From Ichthyophis bannanicus (Eukaryota > Chordata > Amphibia > Gymnophiona > Ichthyophiidae), in contig CM066045.1 in assembly GCA_033557465.1 (NCBI GenBank), positions 135,553,596 through 135,617,595 on the forward strand: a DNA stretch of 64,000 bases. Reading direction: 5' to 3'. Made by a program: the position numbers and the translations under genes. The notes beneath the pieces were generated by a model. It searched no databases, was not told the origin of the DNA, and saw only the letters and a list, made by a program, of their open reading frames with translations. Positions 40,838-50,999 of the stretch are shown here, in pieces; position 1 is the first letter of the stretch; every line of letters starts with the position of its first letter.

Positions 40838-41320
40838 TCATTTCAGTTCGCTGACACCCAACAGATCAAGTTGTACACGTTCCATTTCATTCTTGACCAC
40901 CTCCAACTTCCCTTGGTTCATGCTTCGTACGTTCCATGTTCCAATGTGTAAGACATCTTTACAGCTTCTCACTCTCATTTCATGCGCAGCTACATCAGCA
41001 GTCAGACTTCCCGAGGGCTTTGATCCAACCACATCATAAATGCTGGCTTTACTCTGAAAAGTCTTCAGCTGTTCCCCAGTAGCTAGTTGAATGCCTTCCG
41101 ACCTGGGGGTCTCATCTTCCAGCCCCATAGCACAATTTGTTTTGTTGTAACTATCCATTGGGTTTTCATGGCAAGATACAGAAATAGATTGCTGGGCCTT
41201 TCTTCCGCGCAGTTTAAGTTTGGTGTTGGTGTTGCCGTTGTCACAAAAATGTGATCCTCCGCCGTCAACACTATCCCATTCTACTGCTGCCCAGATGGGT
41301 GGTTTGTCTTGGTCTGGCAC
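40838..41320 (-). pseudogene. RTE/BovB N-terminus and endonuclease start
   Basis: The last 45 codons read 'HIGTWNVRSMNQGKLEVVK' and 'VQLDLLGVSELK', the opening of the endonuclease with its catalytic Asn and Glu. The preceding codons have no clear domain and resemble the variable leader of BovB-like proteins. It ends at a TGA where relatives have a Trp codon, so this is a nonsense mutation and not a natural stop. Confidence 0.82.
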
Positions 41321-41520
41321 CTCAGCTGAGACCTGTCCATCTTGGGAGACCCTGCCAGTAGTTAAACTACCGATAGTTTAGCTCTCAGCATCACTGATGC
41401 ACGCAAGCCCTCACATCATACATTTAAATATTAAATCTTTGTATGTATGTGGGCATGAGCTGCTCCTGCTGGTCAAAAATTTACCAATGGTGGCTGTCGC
41501 TCTGACTGCTGCTACTCTTT

Positions 41521-41660
41521 GATGTTGTGTGCCCTTGAGTCGACACCATCTCCTGGGCTTTCATGGTAAGGTCCACCAGAAATGGACTGCCAGGTCTTTG
41601 CCTGAAGCACCTGGTATTCTGAGGTAGTTGTCTATCCAAGTACTAACCAGGCCCATCCTG
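41521..41660 (-). mobile_element. 5S rRNA-derived SINE
   Basis: On the minus strand from 41660: CAGGATGGGCCTGGTTAGTA, CTTGGATAGACAACTACC, then ATACCAGGTGCTTCAGGC. This follows the 3' half of vertebrate 5S rRNA with a few changes, and includes the internal pol III promoter region. Beyond it, GGAGATGGTGTCGACTCAAGG resembles the RTE/BovB LINE end. The insert is flanked by CTCTTT (41515-41520 and 41661-41666) inside family A. The 5' end is truncated relative to 5S. Confidence 0.82.
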
Positions 41661-41739
41661 CTCTTTCCCACCCCTCAAATACTTCCAACATAGGCGACTG
41701 CCTGGCTTTGCCCAATGGCTGGGCTGGCCATTCTTTTCC

Positions 41740-42440
41740 CTCCTCTACTGTATATTTTGATGTTTGTTACCTAGTACCTCACCCTATCTTCCTTAATATC
41801 ACATAATGGTAGGATGTACAACATGGAGTCCAGGTAAAATCATGTGCCATGATATAAAGGGGCTGATGCAGAAAAATGCACTGTCATTTGTATCAGTGGT
41901 GGTGGTATGCTCGCATCAATGGTAGTGCATATTAAGTTGGCAAAGCACTGTGTGTATTACCATTCATAAAAAGACCAAACTGCAGTAGTGTGGACGCAGA
42001 ATGTATAATGGAATTTACCGCAAATGTAGTCACTGCTAATGTCAGTGTACAGCACATTTAAATCCATTCTAAACAGATGATAATTAAGCAGTTAGCTATG
42101 TGGCCCAGAAGACTGAGCTCAATGCCCGAACCGTAACGCCAGGTCAGAGGAGACTTAAGGGTTTGTTCAAGTGGTCTATGGTTAGTGCTAAGGAGGAATT
42201 TATGCCTCTTTCTTGAGTGGACATCCCCTGCAGCTTTTTTTGAACTTTGCTGGGTCCTGTTAAAAAACAGCAGGGGAAACGTGCTGGAATGTTAGGTGAC
42301 ACATATGAGCAATAACGTTCTGCTCAGCATAACATCGGCATCTTTGAACAGCAGTATATTATTCTGAGAAGAATGATCACCATTTTGTGCCACATGACAT
42401 TCCAATTCATGTGCAGGATCTAGGTGCTGCTGTGTGCATG
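41740..42440. other. Unassigned DNA with a decayed MITE-like stretch
   Basis: No gene. Around 41860-42080 phrases such as GGGGCTGATGCAGAAAAATGC and a run of AGCACTG words suggest an old MITE without clear ends. Confidence 0.35.
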
Positions 42441-42449
42441 TGCCCGCTT

Positions 42450-42900
42450 GCTCTCCCGGTTTGGCACAGACATTTGCCTCCTTCCTACCTTTCCTCTCTT
42501 ATCTCTCCCTATACCTCTCCTCGGGAACTCCACTCCTCTGGTAGATCCCTTCTATCTGTGCCCTTCTCTTCCACTGCCAACTCCAGACTTCAGTCTTTCT
42601 ACCGTGCTGCTCCTTATGCCTGGAACAAACTACCCGAGTCAGTGCATCAGGCTCCATCTCTGGCCCTGTTCAAATTCAGGCTAAAACCTCACTTCTTTGA
42701 GACAGCTTTTCGATCCTGATCACCCTAGTCTCCTGTTCACCTCCTATGTGTTTTCTTATCATTGCCCTAGACTCGGTATCCTAATCCCCAGTTGTGTTGT
42801 CTGTCTTGACTAGACTGTAAGCTCTTAAGAGAAGGAACTGCCTGATACATGTCTCTGTACAGCCCTGTGTGCCCTGTAGTGCTATATAAATGATACAAAA
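42450..42900 (+). mobile_element. L2-clade LINE 3' end
   Basis: The 3' part of the frame 42387-42719 encodes 'YLSSLISPYTSPRELHSSG', 'APYAWNKLPESVHQAPSLA' and 'LFKFRLKPHFFETAF', the L2 polymerase C-terminus. The 3' UTR has GACTAGACTGTAAGCTCTTAAG, TGTACAGCCCTGTGTGCC and GTGCTATATAAATGATA. It is related to, but not the same subfamily as, the end at 15.8 kb. 5' truncated. Confidence 0.85.
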
Positions 42901-43054
42901 TAGTGGCAGTAGCATAGTTCGTTTGTATGTTTGCTTAAATCATCACTGCACAAAACATTTGCGCTAAACCTGCATTTAGAAACCCTACGCTGGAGCTTTA
43001 GTGCTGGACTTGGGCACAGGCTCTCTGTATCAACCCCACAGTTTGCTAGATTGG

Positions 43055-43255
43055 AGTGGACAGAGCAACAGGTTGAAAACAAGAGTCCAAATCCTGCTGC
43101 CATTCCTTGTGATCTTTGGCAAGTCACTTCGCTCTCCCTTGCTTCAGGTGCAAACTTGATCACAAGCTCTCTATGGGCAGGCAAGACCTACTGTGCCCGA
43201 ATATAATTCATCTCTAGCCACCAATGAAAAGGCTTGAGATAAACCCAAATACATC
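43055..43255 (+). mobile_element. tRNA-derived SINE, decayed
   Basis: The head is eroded (GAGCAACAGGTTGAAAACAAG and a box B-like GAGTCCAAATCC). The body keeps TTTGGCAAGTCACTTCGCTCTCC, TTGCTTCAGGTGCAAACTTGA, GACCTACTGTGCCCGAATATAA. The tail reads CTAGCCACCAATGAAAAGGC, the type seen at 2.8 kb. Confidence 0.75.
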
Positions 43256-44840
43256 TAATGAGAACCACAGTACCATCCTTTTCAGGTAGAAGACTATCAG
43301 CAACCAACCAATCAAGTCACCTGGCTTCCATCTCTTCTCGGCAGCGTGGTACTATAAGAGGAGCAAAGTCAACAAGGAATCTTTCCTCGATGGAGACCAT
43401 ACTTACTGGAAAACATACTGTTTAGAAAGTATTTCTCTGATGTTTTTCTGACTATTTAAGCTGTGGATTTTCTGGTCCTGGTTAATGCTCCTTGTTGTCA
43501 GGGAAGACTGGAGAATGGACTTTATTTTTAACGTTGCAAACATTTTGGGGTGTTTTTTTTTTTCAGAAGATGAATACAAGAGTCAGAGCAGCATCACAAG
43601 GTCAGTATTTTAAGCTATATTGGCACAATTCTTTCTTTCACTCAGTACTATGTACGGAATCCTCTACAGTCTAAATTCCTTCTATGTAAAGGTTGATCAT
43701 TACTGCAGATCAAGACAGAATTACTAACCCACAAATACAGAGGTGGGGGGAGGTCACGTTAACAGGCAGAGGAAGGCATTGGCAGGCATATCTTGTCAGG
43801 TGTTTGTATATGGAATAAAACTACAGTCCTGTTATAGTGCTGAAAGTAGGTTTATCCCCTTTTTTAATTCATTTAAAATTCAATACACAAAAACAATATA
43901 TTACTCATTTTATTCAATTTCTCCAAGACATTCTAAGGTCCAGCAGCTCCCCTCCAGGGCTGAAGCATTATCTCTCCTCCCCCCAGTCTTCTCATTTACA
44001 GGCTGGACTTCCCTCCCTAAGCTCAACCTACCAGTCTGCTTTCTTCTCCCTTTCCTCCCCAGGCTCATTTCTCAGTTGCTTTTTGTCCCTTTCCTACCCA
44101 GAATTGGAAGTCCCTATTTGCTTTCTCTCTTCCTCTGGATCCATTTCCCAGATGCTCTGTGTCCTCCATTCTCCATACTAGATTCCCTCCCAAACTTGCT
44201 ACAGTCTTCCAGCTTTCTCTCTCGCTCTCACTCCTCCCAGGTTGAATCTTTTAATCTTCCTCCTCCCACCCCTGCCCACATACTCCTCTCCCACCTCTTC
44301 TGGTTATTAGGACTGACTGCTACCTGCCTCCTCTTCAGGATTGGCCTTACCACTAGGCAAGACTAGGTGCCCACGTAGGATGGCAGAAATCTGGCAGCAC
44401 AGGCAAAGCATAATGCAGCACTTTAAAAAGCTGCCTTCAGACTCAGCCTCATGGTGAGCCTTTAAGTCTATGCATGGACTCAAGGTCTGAGGTTCCTGCT
44501 CCTTCTGACAGAAAGAGAGTGCTGGAGGGGACAGGACATCACAGGCCTTGAGCGGTGCAAGTGCTCAAGCCCTGAGGCTGGCTGACGGTGACTTTTGGAG
44601 CTGCAGGAGTCCAACAGCTTGGGTGAAGCTAAGAGGACAGCAGCAGGGGAATGAGAGTAAGCAGGCCAAAGAGAAGATGGAAGGGGAAGAGAAGGAGAAA
44701 TTCTGGACAAGGGGAGAGGATAGGGAAGGGAAGGGAAGAGAAGAGAAGAGGAAGGGAGATGCTGGACTATAGGGGGGGGGAGGGAGGGGGAAGAGGGTGG
44801 TTAGGCATTGAACTACTCTGGGAGGAGGTCGCATAGCTGA
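43256..44840. other. Unassigned DNA, C/T-rich then A/G-rich
   Basis: No gene or known repeat. A pyrimidine-rich block (43.96-44.34 kb) has scattered CCCAG/CTCCC words. A purine-rich block (44.64-44.79 kb) includes tandem GAAGA/GGAAG words and a G-run. A family A-like scrap lies at 44338-44400 (GGCCTTACCACTAGGCAAGAC). The long frame at 43743-44366 has no domain and follows the pyrimidine bias. Confidence 0.45.
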
Positions 44841-44854
44841 AGGTGAACCTAGAG

Positions 44855-45030
44855 CAGTGGTTCCCAACTCAATCCTCAGGTACCCCCAAGCCAGTCAGGT
44901 TTTCAGGATATCCACAATGAATATGCATGAGATAGATATGTATGCACTGCTTCCATTGTATGCAGATCTATCTCATGCATATTCATTGTGGATATCCTGG
45001 GGGTACTTGAGGACTTGGTTGGGAATCATG
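44855..45030. mobile_element. hAT-like hairpin MITE with perfect 8-bp duplication
   Basis: 176 bp starting CAGTGGTTCCCAAC and ending GTTGGGAATCATG, flanked on both sides by ACCTAGAG (44847-44854 and 45031-45038). The interior folds back: GGATATCCACAATGAATATG near 44907 is matched by its complement near 44980, with CATGAGATAGAT paired as well. 8-bp duplications and CA...TG ends fit the hAT superfamily. Non-coding. A diverged relative lies at 58.93-59.12 kb. Confidence 0.9.
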
Positions 45031-45039
45031 ACCTAGAGC

Positions 45040-45425
45040 ATCAGATACCCTTTTGCCAGCCCTGCTTCTCTTCTTACCAGTGGAGCAGACACTTCTCACC
45101 CCACCTCGTCCAGCCCAGGAGTTGACTACTGGATCACTTTCCTTGCTACCTGGCCTTGACTCCCTTTTCTTGCTACCAGCCACATGAGTCCTTAGCCAGA
45201 TTCTGCATGCTCGATTGGAAATAATGCACACTTGGGGCATTCAACATTGATGTTATATGGGATGTTGTTGAGTTCATTGTGCTTCCCAAATTCTCCCCTT
45301 GCCCTCAGGCATGACTTGCTCCTTACTCTCTGCTTTCCTTTCCTCCTTCCTGAAGAAGTTGTAATCCCCTTTCCGCCTTCTTCTCCTGTCTTTCTGTTTT
45401 TATTTATTGTAAACTGCCATCTTGG
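45040..45425. other. Unassigned DNA
   Basis: No recognised feature except TTTATTGTAAACTGCCATCTTGG at about 45395-45425, which resembles an L2 3' end. Confidence 0.35.
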
Positions 45426-45429
45426 CCAC

Positions 45430-45810
45430 TACATCCTTTGACTCAACGCTATGTAACTTGCTACCACCTGAGCTGAGATCAATTGAAGACACCTTTGACT
45501 TTAGAAAAGGTTAAAAACCTACCTATTCACTGAACACTTTGGGCCCACAGCTTAATATCTGCTTCAACACTTCATGCAACTAAGTTAATTTGTAAATAAG
45601 CATTTTCCCTGTTAATCCCCCTCCTATTGTATCAAAACACACAAGCTTTAAAAGGTAACACAGTTACCTGCCTCAGTCCAAAATAACATAGTCAATTCTC
45701 TTGGTTCCATGTAAAATTCTGAGTTAAATGTACTGTAAATCACTTTGATAACCCTGACAGGTGGTATAGAAGAAATGTTAGATAGATAAATAAATAGATG
45801 TTATACAGTA
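45430..45810 (+). mobile_element. L2-like LINE 3' end, old
   Basis: Early codons read 'CNLLPPELRSIEDTFDF', a decayed form of the L2 'WNxLPxxLR' block. The 3' end has TGTACTGTAAATCACTTTGATAACC, AGGTGGTATAGAAGAAATG and a tail of TAGATAAATAAATAG. 5' truncated and old. Confidence 0.7.
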
Positions 45811-45811
45811 T

Positions 45812-46083
45812 AGTGTGCCACCTTGAGTTCCTTTAAGACAGAGGCACTATTAAACCTCATCATAATAAATAAATACTTGATAGGTCTCCTCACAAAAATT
45901 TGTCAAAGTTTAGATTCAGAATAAGGAGCTTTTATTTGTCAACCCTATCAACTCTCCCTATCCAGTTCCGATAGGCTAAGCCAGGCCTTGCAATAGCTGA
46001 AAGGAGCAGGCATGCAAAGAAAAGTGTTGGTTCCCCTTGCTGGGGCAGGCATGCTCCTAAATTGAGAGGGGTTAGGGGGCAAA
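45812..46083. other. Unassigned DNA
   Basis: No recognised feature. Confidence 0.3.
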
Positions 46084-46180
46084 CGGGCGGCTCAAGGCAA
46101 TCTGCTGCCTGAGGCGAAGTATAAAAAGGCGCCCCCCCCACCTTAGAGGGGAGGGGCGGGGATTTTTCAGAAATCCAATC
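46084..46180 (+). repeat. GGCGGCTC-type repeat end
   Basis: The stretch CGGGCGGCTCAAGGCAATC, then GCTGCCTGAGGCGAAG, is an inverted match to the end of the unit at 49.22-49.28 kb (GCCTGAGGCATCCGCCTC, then GAGCCGCCC). It may be the left terminus of a 3.2-kb composite or a separate copy of the same family. Confidence 0.5.
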
Positions 46181-46243
46181 AGAGACTGAACCAAACCAAA
46201 AAGCCGATTAGATTATATGGAGGAAATGCAAGATGTTTGCACA

Positions 46244-46657
46244 CAGGGCCATATTGAGCTGTAATCGCATCCTGTGCGACTTGCAGCACGGATGCACGCC
46301 CCCCTCCCCCCATACCTCCGTCCAGCTCTATCTTCTTTTTCCCTGCTGCTTCCGCCCTCTGTTGTTTTTCACGGAGGCGCCGCTGGACGGAGGTATGGGG
46401 AGGAGGGGGGCATGCGCCCAATCTGAAAGGCGCCAGCACTTTAAGAAGCTCTGTCCCTCCCTACTCTGACATCGCATCGGAGAAGGGAGGGACCAGACCT
46501 GCTTAAAGTGCTGCAAAAAGGCTTGGGGAGCGCATTTCATCTGCCTGATATTGTCCTGCCAGTGGCGGCAGGGCAACAGCAGACAGCCAAAATGCGCCCC
46601 CCCAACCTTTACGCCCTGTGCGGCTGCACCGCTTGCACAGGGCTAGTTACGGACCTG
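46244..46657. mobile_element. hAT-like MITE with perfect 8-bp duplication
   Basis: 414 bp beginning CAGGGCC and ending GGACCTG, flanked by TTTGCACA (46236-46243 and 46658-46665). The ends are inverted for about 20 bp with mismatches. Inside, CCCATACCTCCGTCCAGC (about 46310-46327) is repeated inverted at about 46384-46402, around a GC-rich loop. Non-coding; the frames in it arise from the C-rich bias. Confidence 0.85.
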
Positions 46658-46669
46658 TTTGCACACCAA

Positions 46670-47500
46670 GGAACTAAAAGACAGCAAGAACCAACAGCAC
46701 AGTTTATAAAACTAAATTATAACTCATTTTTATTTTGTTGTTACAAACTGCGTTATGGTTCTTGCTTTTTCTTTTTCAACATATATTTTGCATCCACAAT
46801 AGGTGCAGAGCAGAACCAGGATATTCACCCACAGAACTCAATATTTAAAGAAAAAAAATCTGATTCTGATCATCTCACTAACAACAACTATTCTCCAGTA
46901 CCAGGCATATTGTGACCTAATAAAAAACCCTACAACAAAGAGCAAACCTACCATACCATACCATACCATATCAGCACAAACTTCCAAAACTCACATAAGG
47001 AGCCCATCCAAAAAAAGCATCACTGTAAATACTACAGTGGGCTCTGGAACATCCATACACCTATTTGAAAAGCTGAACAAGTCAAATTACTACAGTACAG
47101 TATAGATCTTTATGTACAAACTTCATTTTAACAGAACACCTGACCTCAGTCAAACACTCGCATCGACCCTCACCAAGTACAGAATAAGTAACCACAATCT
47201 AAAGTAAAAATAAAAATATGTAGACTAAATTTAAATTGAAACACCAAGAAGTCAGAGTCCACATGCAGTGCAATATCAGATAAATAAGAGATGCAGTTCC
47301 CCAATACTGTATAAAATATAAAAATAGCACAAAGTCCAATAACTAAAATTAAATTAAATTATTTTTTCTACCTTTGTTGTCTGACCATTTTATTCTTTGT
47401 TCATGCTGGTTCCGATCTGAGCTTCAGCTTTCCTGTCTTCTCTTAGCTCTCTTTCTGTGGTCTATGGTCCATCTGCCATTTCTTATCTCTTCTTTTGTTT
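46670..47500. other. Unassigned AT-rich DNA with a CCATA microsatellite
   Basis: A short tandem CCATA repeat lies at about 46947-46970. Otherwise no recognised element. Frames without motifs. Confidence 0.35.
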
Positions 47501-47509
47501 TCTTCACTT

Positions 47510-48715
47510 CCTTCCATCAGCCCATTTCCAGTTCCAGTAACCCTCCCCAGTATCAGCCGCCTTCCCTCCCAGTACTTTTCAATGTCAACCGCCTTGCATT
47601 CCCATGACTGCAGCTGGTGTCCATTCCCTTCCAGTCCGCCTCCTTCCCCACTGTCCAGCATCGTCTAGTCAAAATACCATCTCAGATAGCAGCTCACTTC
47701 CACTCTCAGTGCCACCCCCCCCCAGTCAGCTCCCTTCCATTCGTCCTACCCTCTGTCCAACCCCCTTCCAGTGCTATTTGCATGTCAGCTCCCTTTCAGC
47801 CTCCTCCCCATTACCCAACCACCTACCACTCCCATCCCCAAATGTCAGCTCCCTTCCAGTCCCCCTTCAGTACATCCCAGGTGTCAGCTCCTTTCCAGCC
47901 CCCTCCTTCCCCCGTGTCAGCTCCCTTTGTGCCCCCTCCTTTCCCTGGCAGACCCTCTCATTATCCGCTCCCTTCCAGTCCAATTCTACCATCCTCCCGC
48001 ATCAGCCCATTTGTAGCCCTAGCCCCTAGTTTTCTTCCAGGACCAGCAGCATTCTAGTCCTAGCCCCCCAATCAGCCTATTACCAGTCCTAGCTCATTTC
48101 CAGTGCTAGCCTCCCATCTGCCCATTACCAGTCCTACCCCCCAATGTCCATTTCCAGTCCTAGCCCCCCATCAGCCCATTTCCTGTCCTAGCCCCCTAAT
48201 CAGCCCATTTCCAGTTCTTACTCCCCCATCAGCCCATTTCCAGTCCTAGCCCCCTCCCAATCAGCCCATTTCCAGTCCTAGCCCTCCATAGCCCACTTCC
48301 AGTCCTAACCCCCCCATCAGCCCATTTCCAGTCCTAGCCCTCCATAGCCCACTTCCAGTCCTAACCCCCCCATCAGCCCATTTCCAGTCCTAGCCCCCCA
48401 TAGCCCATTACCAGTCCTAAACACCCCCATCAGCCCACTTCCAGTCCTGTCCCCCCTATAGCCCATTACCAGTCCTAAACACCCCCCATCAGTCCACTTC
48501 CAGTCCTAACCCCCCTATCAGCCCATTTTCAGTCTTAACCCCCCCATAGCCCATTACCAATCCTAAACACCCCCATCAGCCCACTTCCAGTCCTAGCTCC
48601 TCATAACCCATTACCAGTCCTAAACACCCCCCCCATCAGCCCACTTCCAGTCCTATCCCCCACCCCCACACAGCCCAATTCCAGTCCTAGACACCGCCCA
48701 TTTCCAGTCCTAGCC
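47510..48715 (+). repeat. C-rich minisatellite, unit about 24-29 bp, array 2
   Basis: Looser words from 47.51 to 48.05 kb (CAGCTCCCTTCCAGTCC and relatives) change into a tight array from about 48.06 to 48.71 kb. Its units are AGCCCATTTCCAGTCCTAGC and AGCCCATTACCAGTCCTAAAC plus a C-run. It ends directly at a GC-rich palindrome. Unit and layout match array 1 at 27.36-27.94 kb. Frames through it (47604-48057) only reflect the repeats. Confidence 0.88.
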
Positions 48716-48734
48716 CCCGGGGGAAAAAACAACC

Positions 48735-49155
48735 ACTCAAGTTGCTGCCGCTGCCGAGTCCGCTTCTTGGCAGTGGCAGTCTCCGGCAGACTCACCTGCC
48801 TTTCCTTCCTATAGCAGCCGCGGCTCCTGCTTCTTGGAACCGCGGCTGTGCTAGCGACATCAACTTAAATACAAAGCAAAACCGGTGCAGAAGACTGCGG
48901 AGCCTTCCCATGCAGCGGCGTCCCGCCCCCAAAGGAAGTAATTTCCTTTGCATACAACTTCCTTTGGGGGCGGGACGCCGCTGCATGGGAAGGCTCCGCA
49001 GAGTTTGCCCCGGTTTTGCTTTGTGTTTAAGTTGATGTCGCTAGCACAGCCACGGTTCAAAGAAGCAGGAGCCGCGGCTGCTATAGGAAGGAAGAGGCAC
49101 GTGAGTCTGCCGCTGCTGAGATGCGGACTCGGCAGTGGCAGCAACTTGAGCAGTT
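48735..49155. mobile_element. GC-rich foldback with ~190-bp arms
   Basis: The left arm 48735-48950 is repeated inverted at 48955-49155 with only scattered changes; the axis is near 48951. Arms include CAAGTTGCTGCCGCTGCC / GGCAGTGGCAGCAACTTG at the tips and CTTCCTTTGGGGGCGGGACG near the centre. Frames on the two strands (48742-49035 and 48860-49144) are mirror images and not genes. It is followed by the GCCTGAGGC / GAGCCGCCC end. No target duplication identified. Confidence 0.82.
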
Positions 49156-49283
49156 TGATTTTTTTTTTATTTTTAACTTTAGAAGTTGAAGTGAGGTGGC
49201 TATTTTGGGGGCATTTTTTGCCGCCTTTAAAACTTTGCCGCCTGAGGCATCCGCCTCACTTCGCCTCATGGTAGAGCCGCCCT
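49156..49283 (+). repeat. GGCGGCTC-type repeat end, right
   Basis: After a T-run the sequence reads GAAGTTGAAGTGAGGTGGC, TTTGCCGCCTTTAAAAC, GCCTGAGGCATCCGCCTC, and ends TGGTAGAGCCGCCC. Its complement starts GGGCGGCTCTACCATGAGGC. This matches, inverted, the segment at 46084. It closes the palindrome unit. Confidence 0.6.
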
Positions 49284-49284
49284 T

Positions 49285-50998
49285 GAGGGCAAAGGAAAGG
49301 TAGCTTAGACGTGAATGAAAACCATTCACTGTTTTGTAGCAAACTCTGAGGCGGGGGGGGGGGGGCTGGTGCAACATATCTGCTTCTGTGACGTGCTGCA
49401 GAGTAATGGTACAGTCAAGGCAGGGGGCAATGCCAGTTGAACCCCTCCTCTAATAAATTCTTAAACAGGCTTCTGGTGATAAGAAGCAACAAAGGAGAGA
49501 CAGCAAAAAAGGGATTGAGGGAGGGAGGAACATAGAGCAGGATAAACAAGAAAATGGGATCAAAATATTGAAGCAAGAGAAAAGAAACAGGATGAAAGGC
49601 AAAACAGGATGACCTGTTAGAATGGTTTGAAAAACAATAGTTTTTATTATAAGGAAAAGCTGCATATTTGAAGACTATGATGTTTGGCAAGATTATGGGA
49701 AAGTTTTCCAGGAACTCTGAAGTCCTGCCTTCCAATAAACTTTGGAAGGGGCTTTATTTTCAGTGCCATGGTCATCTGGAGGTCACCTGTACTAGGGAAA
49801 CAATTTCATGCCCTGCCCTTGTTATGCAAGTGGCAGATATCACCTGGAGCTCTATGCTGGCATGCACCCCAGAGAGGGAAAGATGAAGAGGCTCGAGTAC
49901 TGTGGTAATCCATGAATTCTATAAAAATAGCACATAAAAGACTCCCCCTCCCCCCTCTACACACTTCACAGGCTCTTAATGGTCAGCAAAGAAGGGCCTT
50001 AATGAAGACCAGAAAACCTTTTCTTCTTTTTCTATGCTAGTGCCTCTCTTTGTCCATTAGATCATATCTGGGTCAAAGACCACAAGAAGATTTCTGCTCC
50101 CCTTCTTACTGTCACACAAAGCTCACTCAGCACAAACACTATTCAGTCACCTCCCCTCACCCATATCCAGAGGTCATGTGACCCATGCCCAGCACCTAAC
50201 CCCCGTCTTTGATGTCATTTAGCTGAAAACTGCTGTTAAATATTGTTTAAAGCCACTGATTCTGCTGCCCTCCTCCAGTTGTGCAGATGCAGCCGTGGCA
50301 GGATCAGGTTCTGGTTCACACGGGGCATATTCATAAGAGCACTGTCAAGAGGCAGGACTGAAGTCTGAAAGGTTTCTTTTTCTTTCCTGCATTTTAGGCA
50401 TGTTTTATGTATCCTCACACACCAAGCAGCTTAATAAGCCTCCACAAACAAAGCCCCACCCCACCTTTACTATGCTTTTCATTTTCTCCAACACAACTCA
50501 CACACTCACTCCCCTTTTTACAAATCTATGTTGGAAGGCATTCCCAAAGCCATGCCTCTGCATGCTTTCTCTACTTGTTGATTTCTCACAACTTTCATTG
50601 GCTGTGGATAGTTGGTGCAGTAATGTTCTTCTAGTTGAGACAAGCGTGCTGGCTACCCTACTGGTTTCTTGTTAGCGTTTTCTTTTTCTATCAAGAGAAA
50701 TGCTAGAACACCCTGCAGGATGACAGCAGCCCATACAACTTCCAAACACCTGTAAAAAATTATGTGAACACCGCTACCCCACCGCTTAGCAACAGACAAA
50801 CTAAACCACTTCTGATGTTTATTTTGTAGCTAGAGTCACACAGCAGAAACTATAGATATTCACAAAGTCATTTCACATCATCTACAGAAAGAACTTTGTA
50901 TTCCATGTTGTCTTCAGTTGCAGGGGGGTGGAAGGATTGTGGCATAAGCTGTATGTTACAACAGTTCATATCAGCAGAGGTACGTAGGTTTAAGTCCT
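49285..50998. other. Unassigned intergenic DNA
   Basis: About 1.7 kb with no recognised element. A G-run is at 49343-49354. Frames at 49415-49735 (minus) and 50400-50675 (plus) have no motif. Confidence 0.35.
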
Positions 50999-50999
50999 T

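Larger units (their letters stand above)
37559..41402 (-). mobile_element. RTE/BovB-type LINE, about 3.8 kb including a MITE
   Basis: Minus-strand pieces give, in order, an apurinic-like endonuclease, a reverse transcriptase and a C-terminal region ending in the BovB-like phrases 'MLGKIEGQRKRGRP' and 'MRWIDTITAATG'. The 3' end is short (GTCGCCATGAGTCGACGGC, then AACAACAAC). A leader from about 41402 to 41320 precedes the first frame. Removing the 568-bp MITE leaves about 3.3 kb, close to full length for RTE elements. It is dead: stop at 40835, frameshifts, a catalytic residue lost, and the MITE in the C-terminal frame. Confidence 0.88.
37420..41735 (+). mobile_element. Family A repeat carrying nested insertions
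   Basis: The left part (37420-37558) has CCTTAGGCAAACCTTCAGCC and CAGTCATAATCATCTCAAC. The right part (from about 41405) has CATTTAAATATTAAATCTTTG, then ACTGCTGCTACTCTTT, and ends near TGGCTTTGCCCAATGGCTGG, GCTGGCC. An RTE/BovB LINE and a 5S-derived SINE interrupt it. This is the outermost and so oldest layer of the nest. Confidence 0.75.

Noticed and set aside
43743..44366. 207-codon plus-strand frame
   Set aside because: Mostly Leu/Ser/Pro from a pyrimidine-rich block; no conserved motif, and other frames across the same block are also open.
47604..48057. Ser/Pro-rich 140-codon frames
   Set aside because: Translation of the C-rich minisatellite region; composition follows the repeat.
48742..49144. 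Paired ~95-codon frames on both strands at the 49-kb palindrome
   Set aside because: Same cause: the two products share the same word order because the arms are inverted copies.
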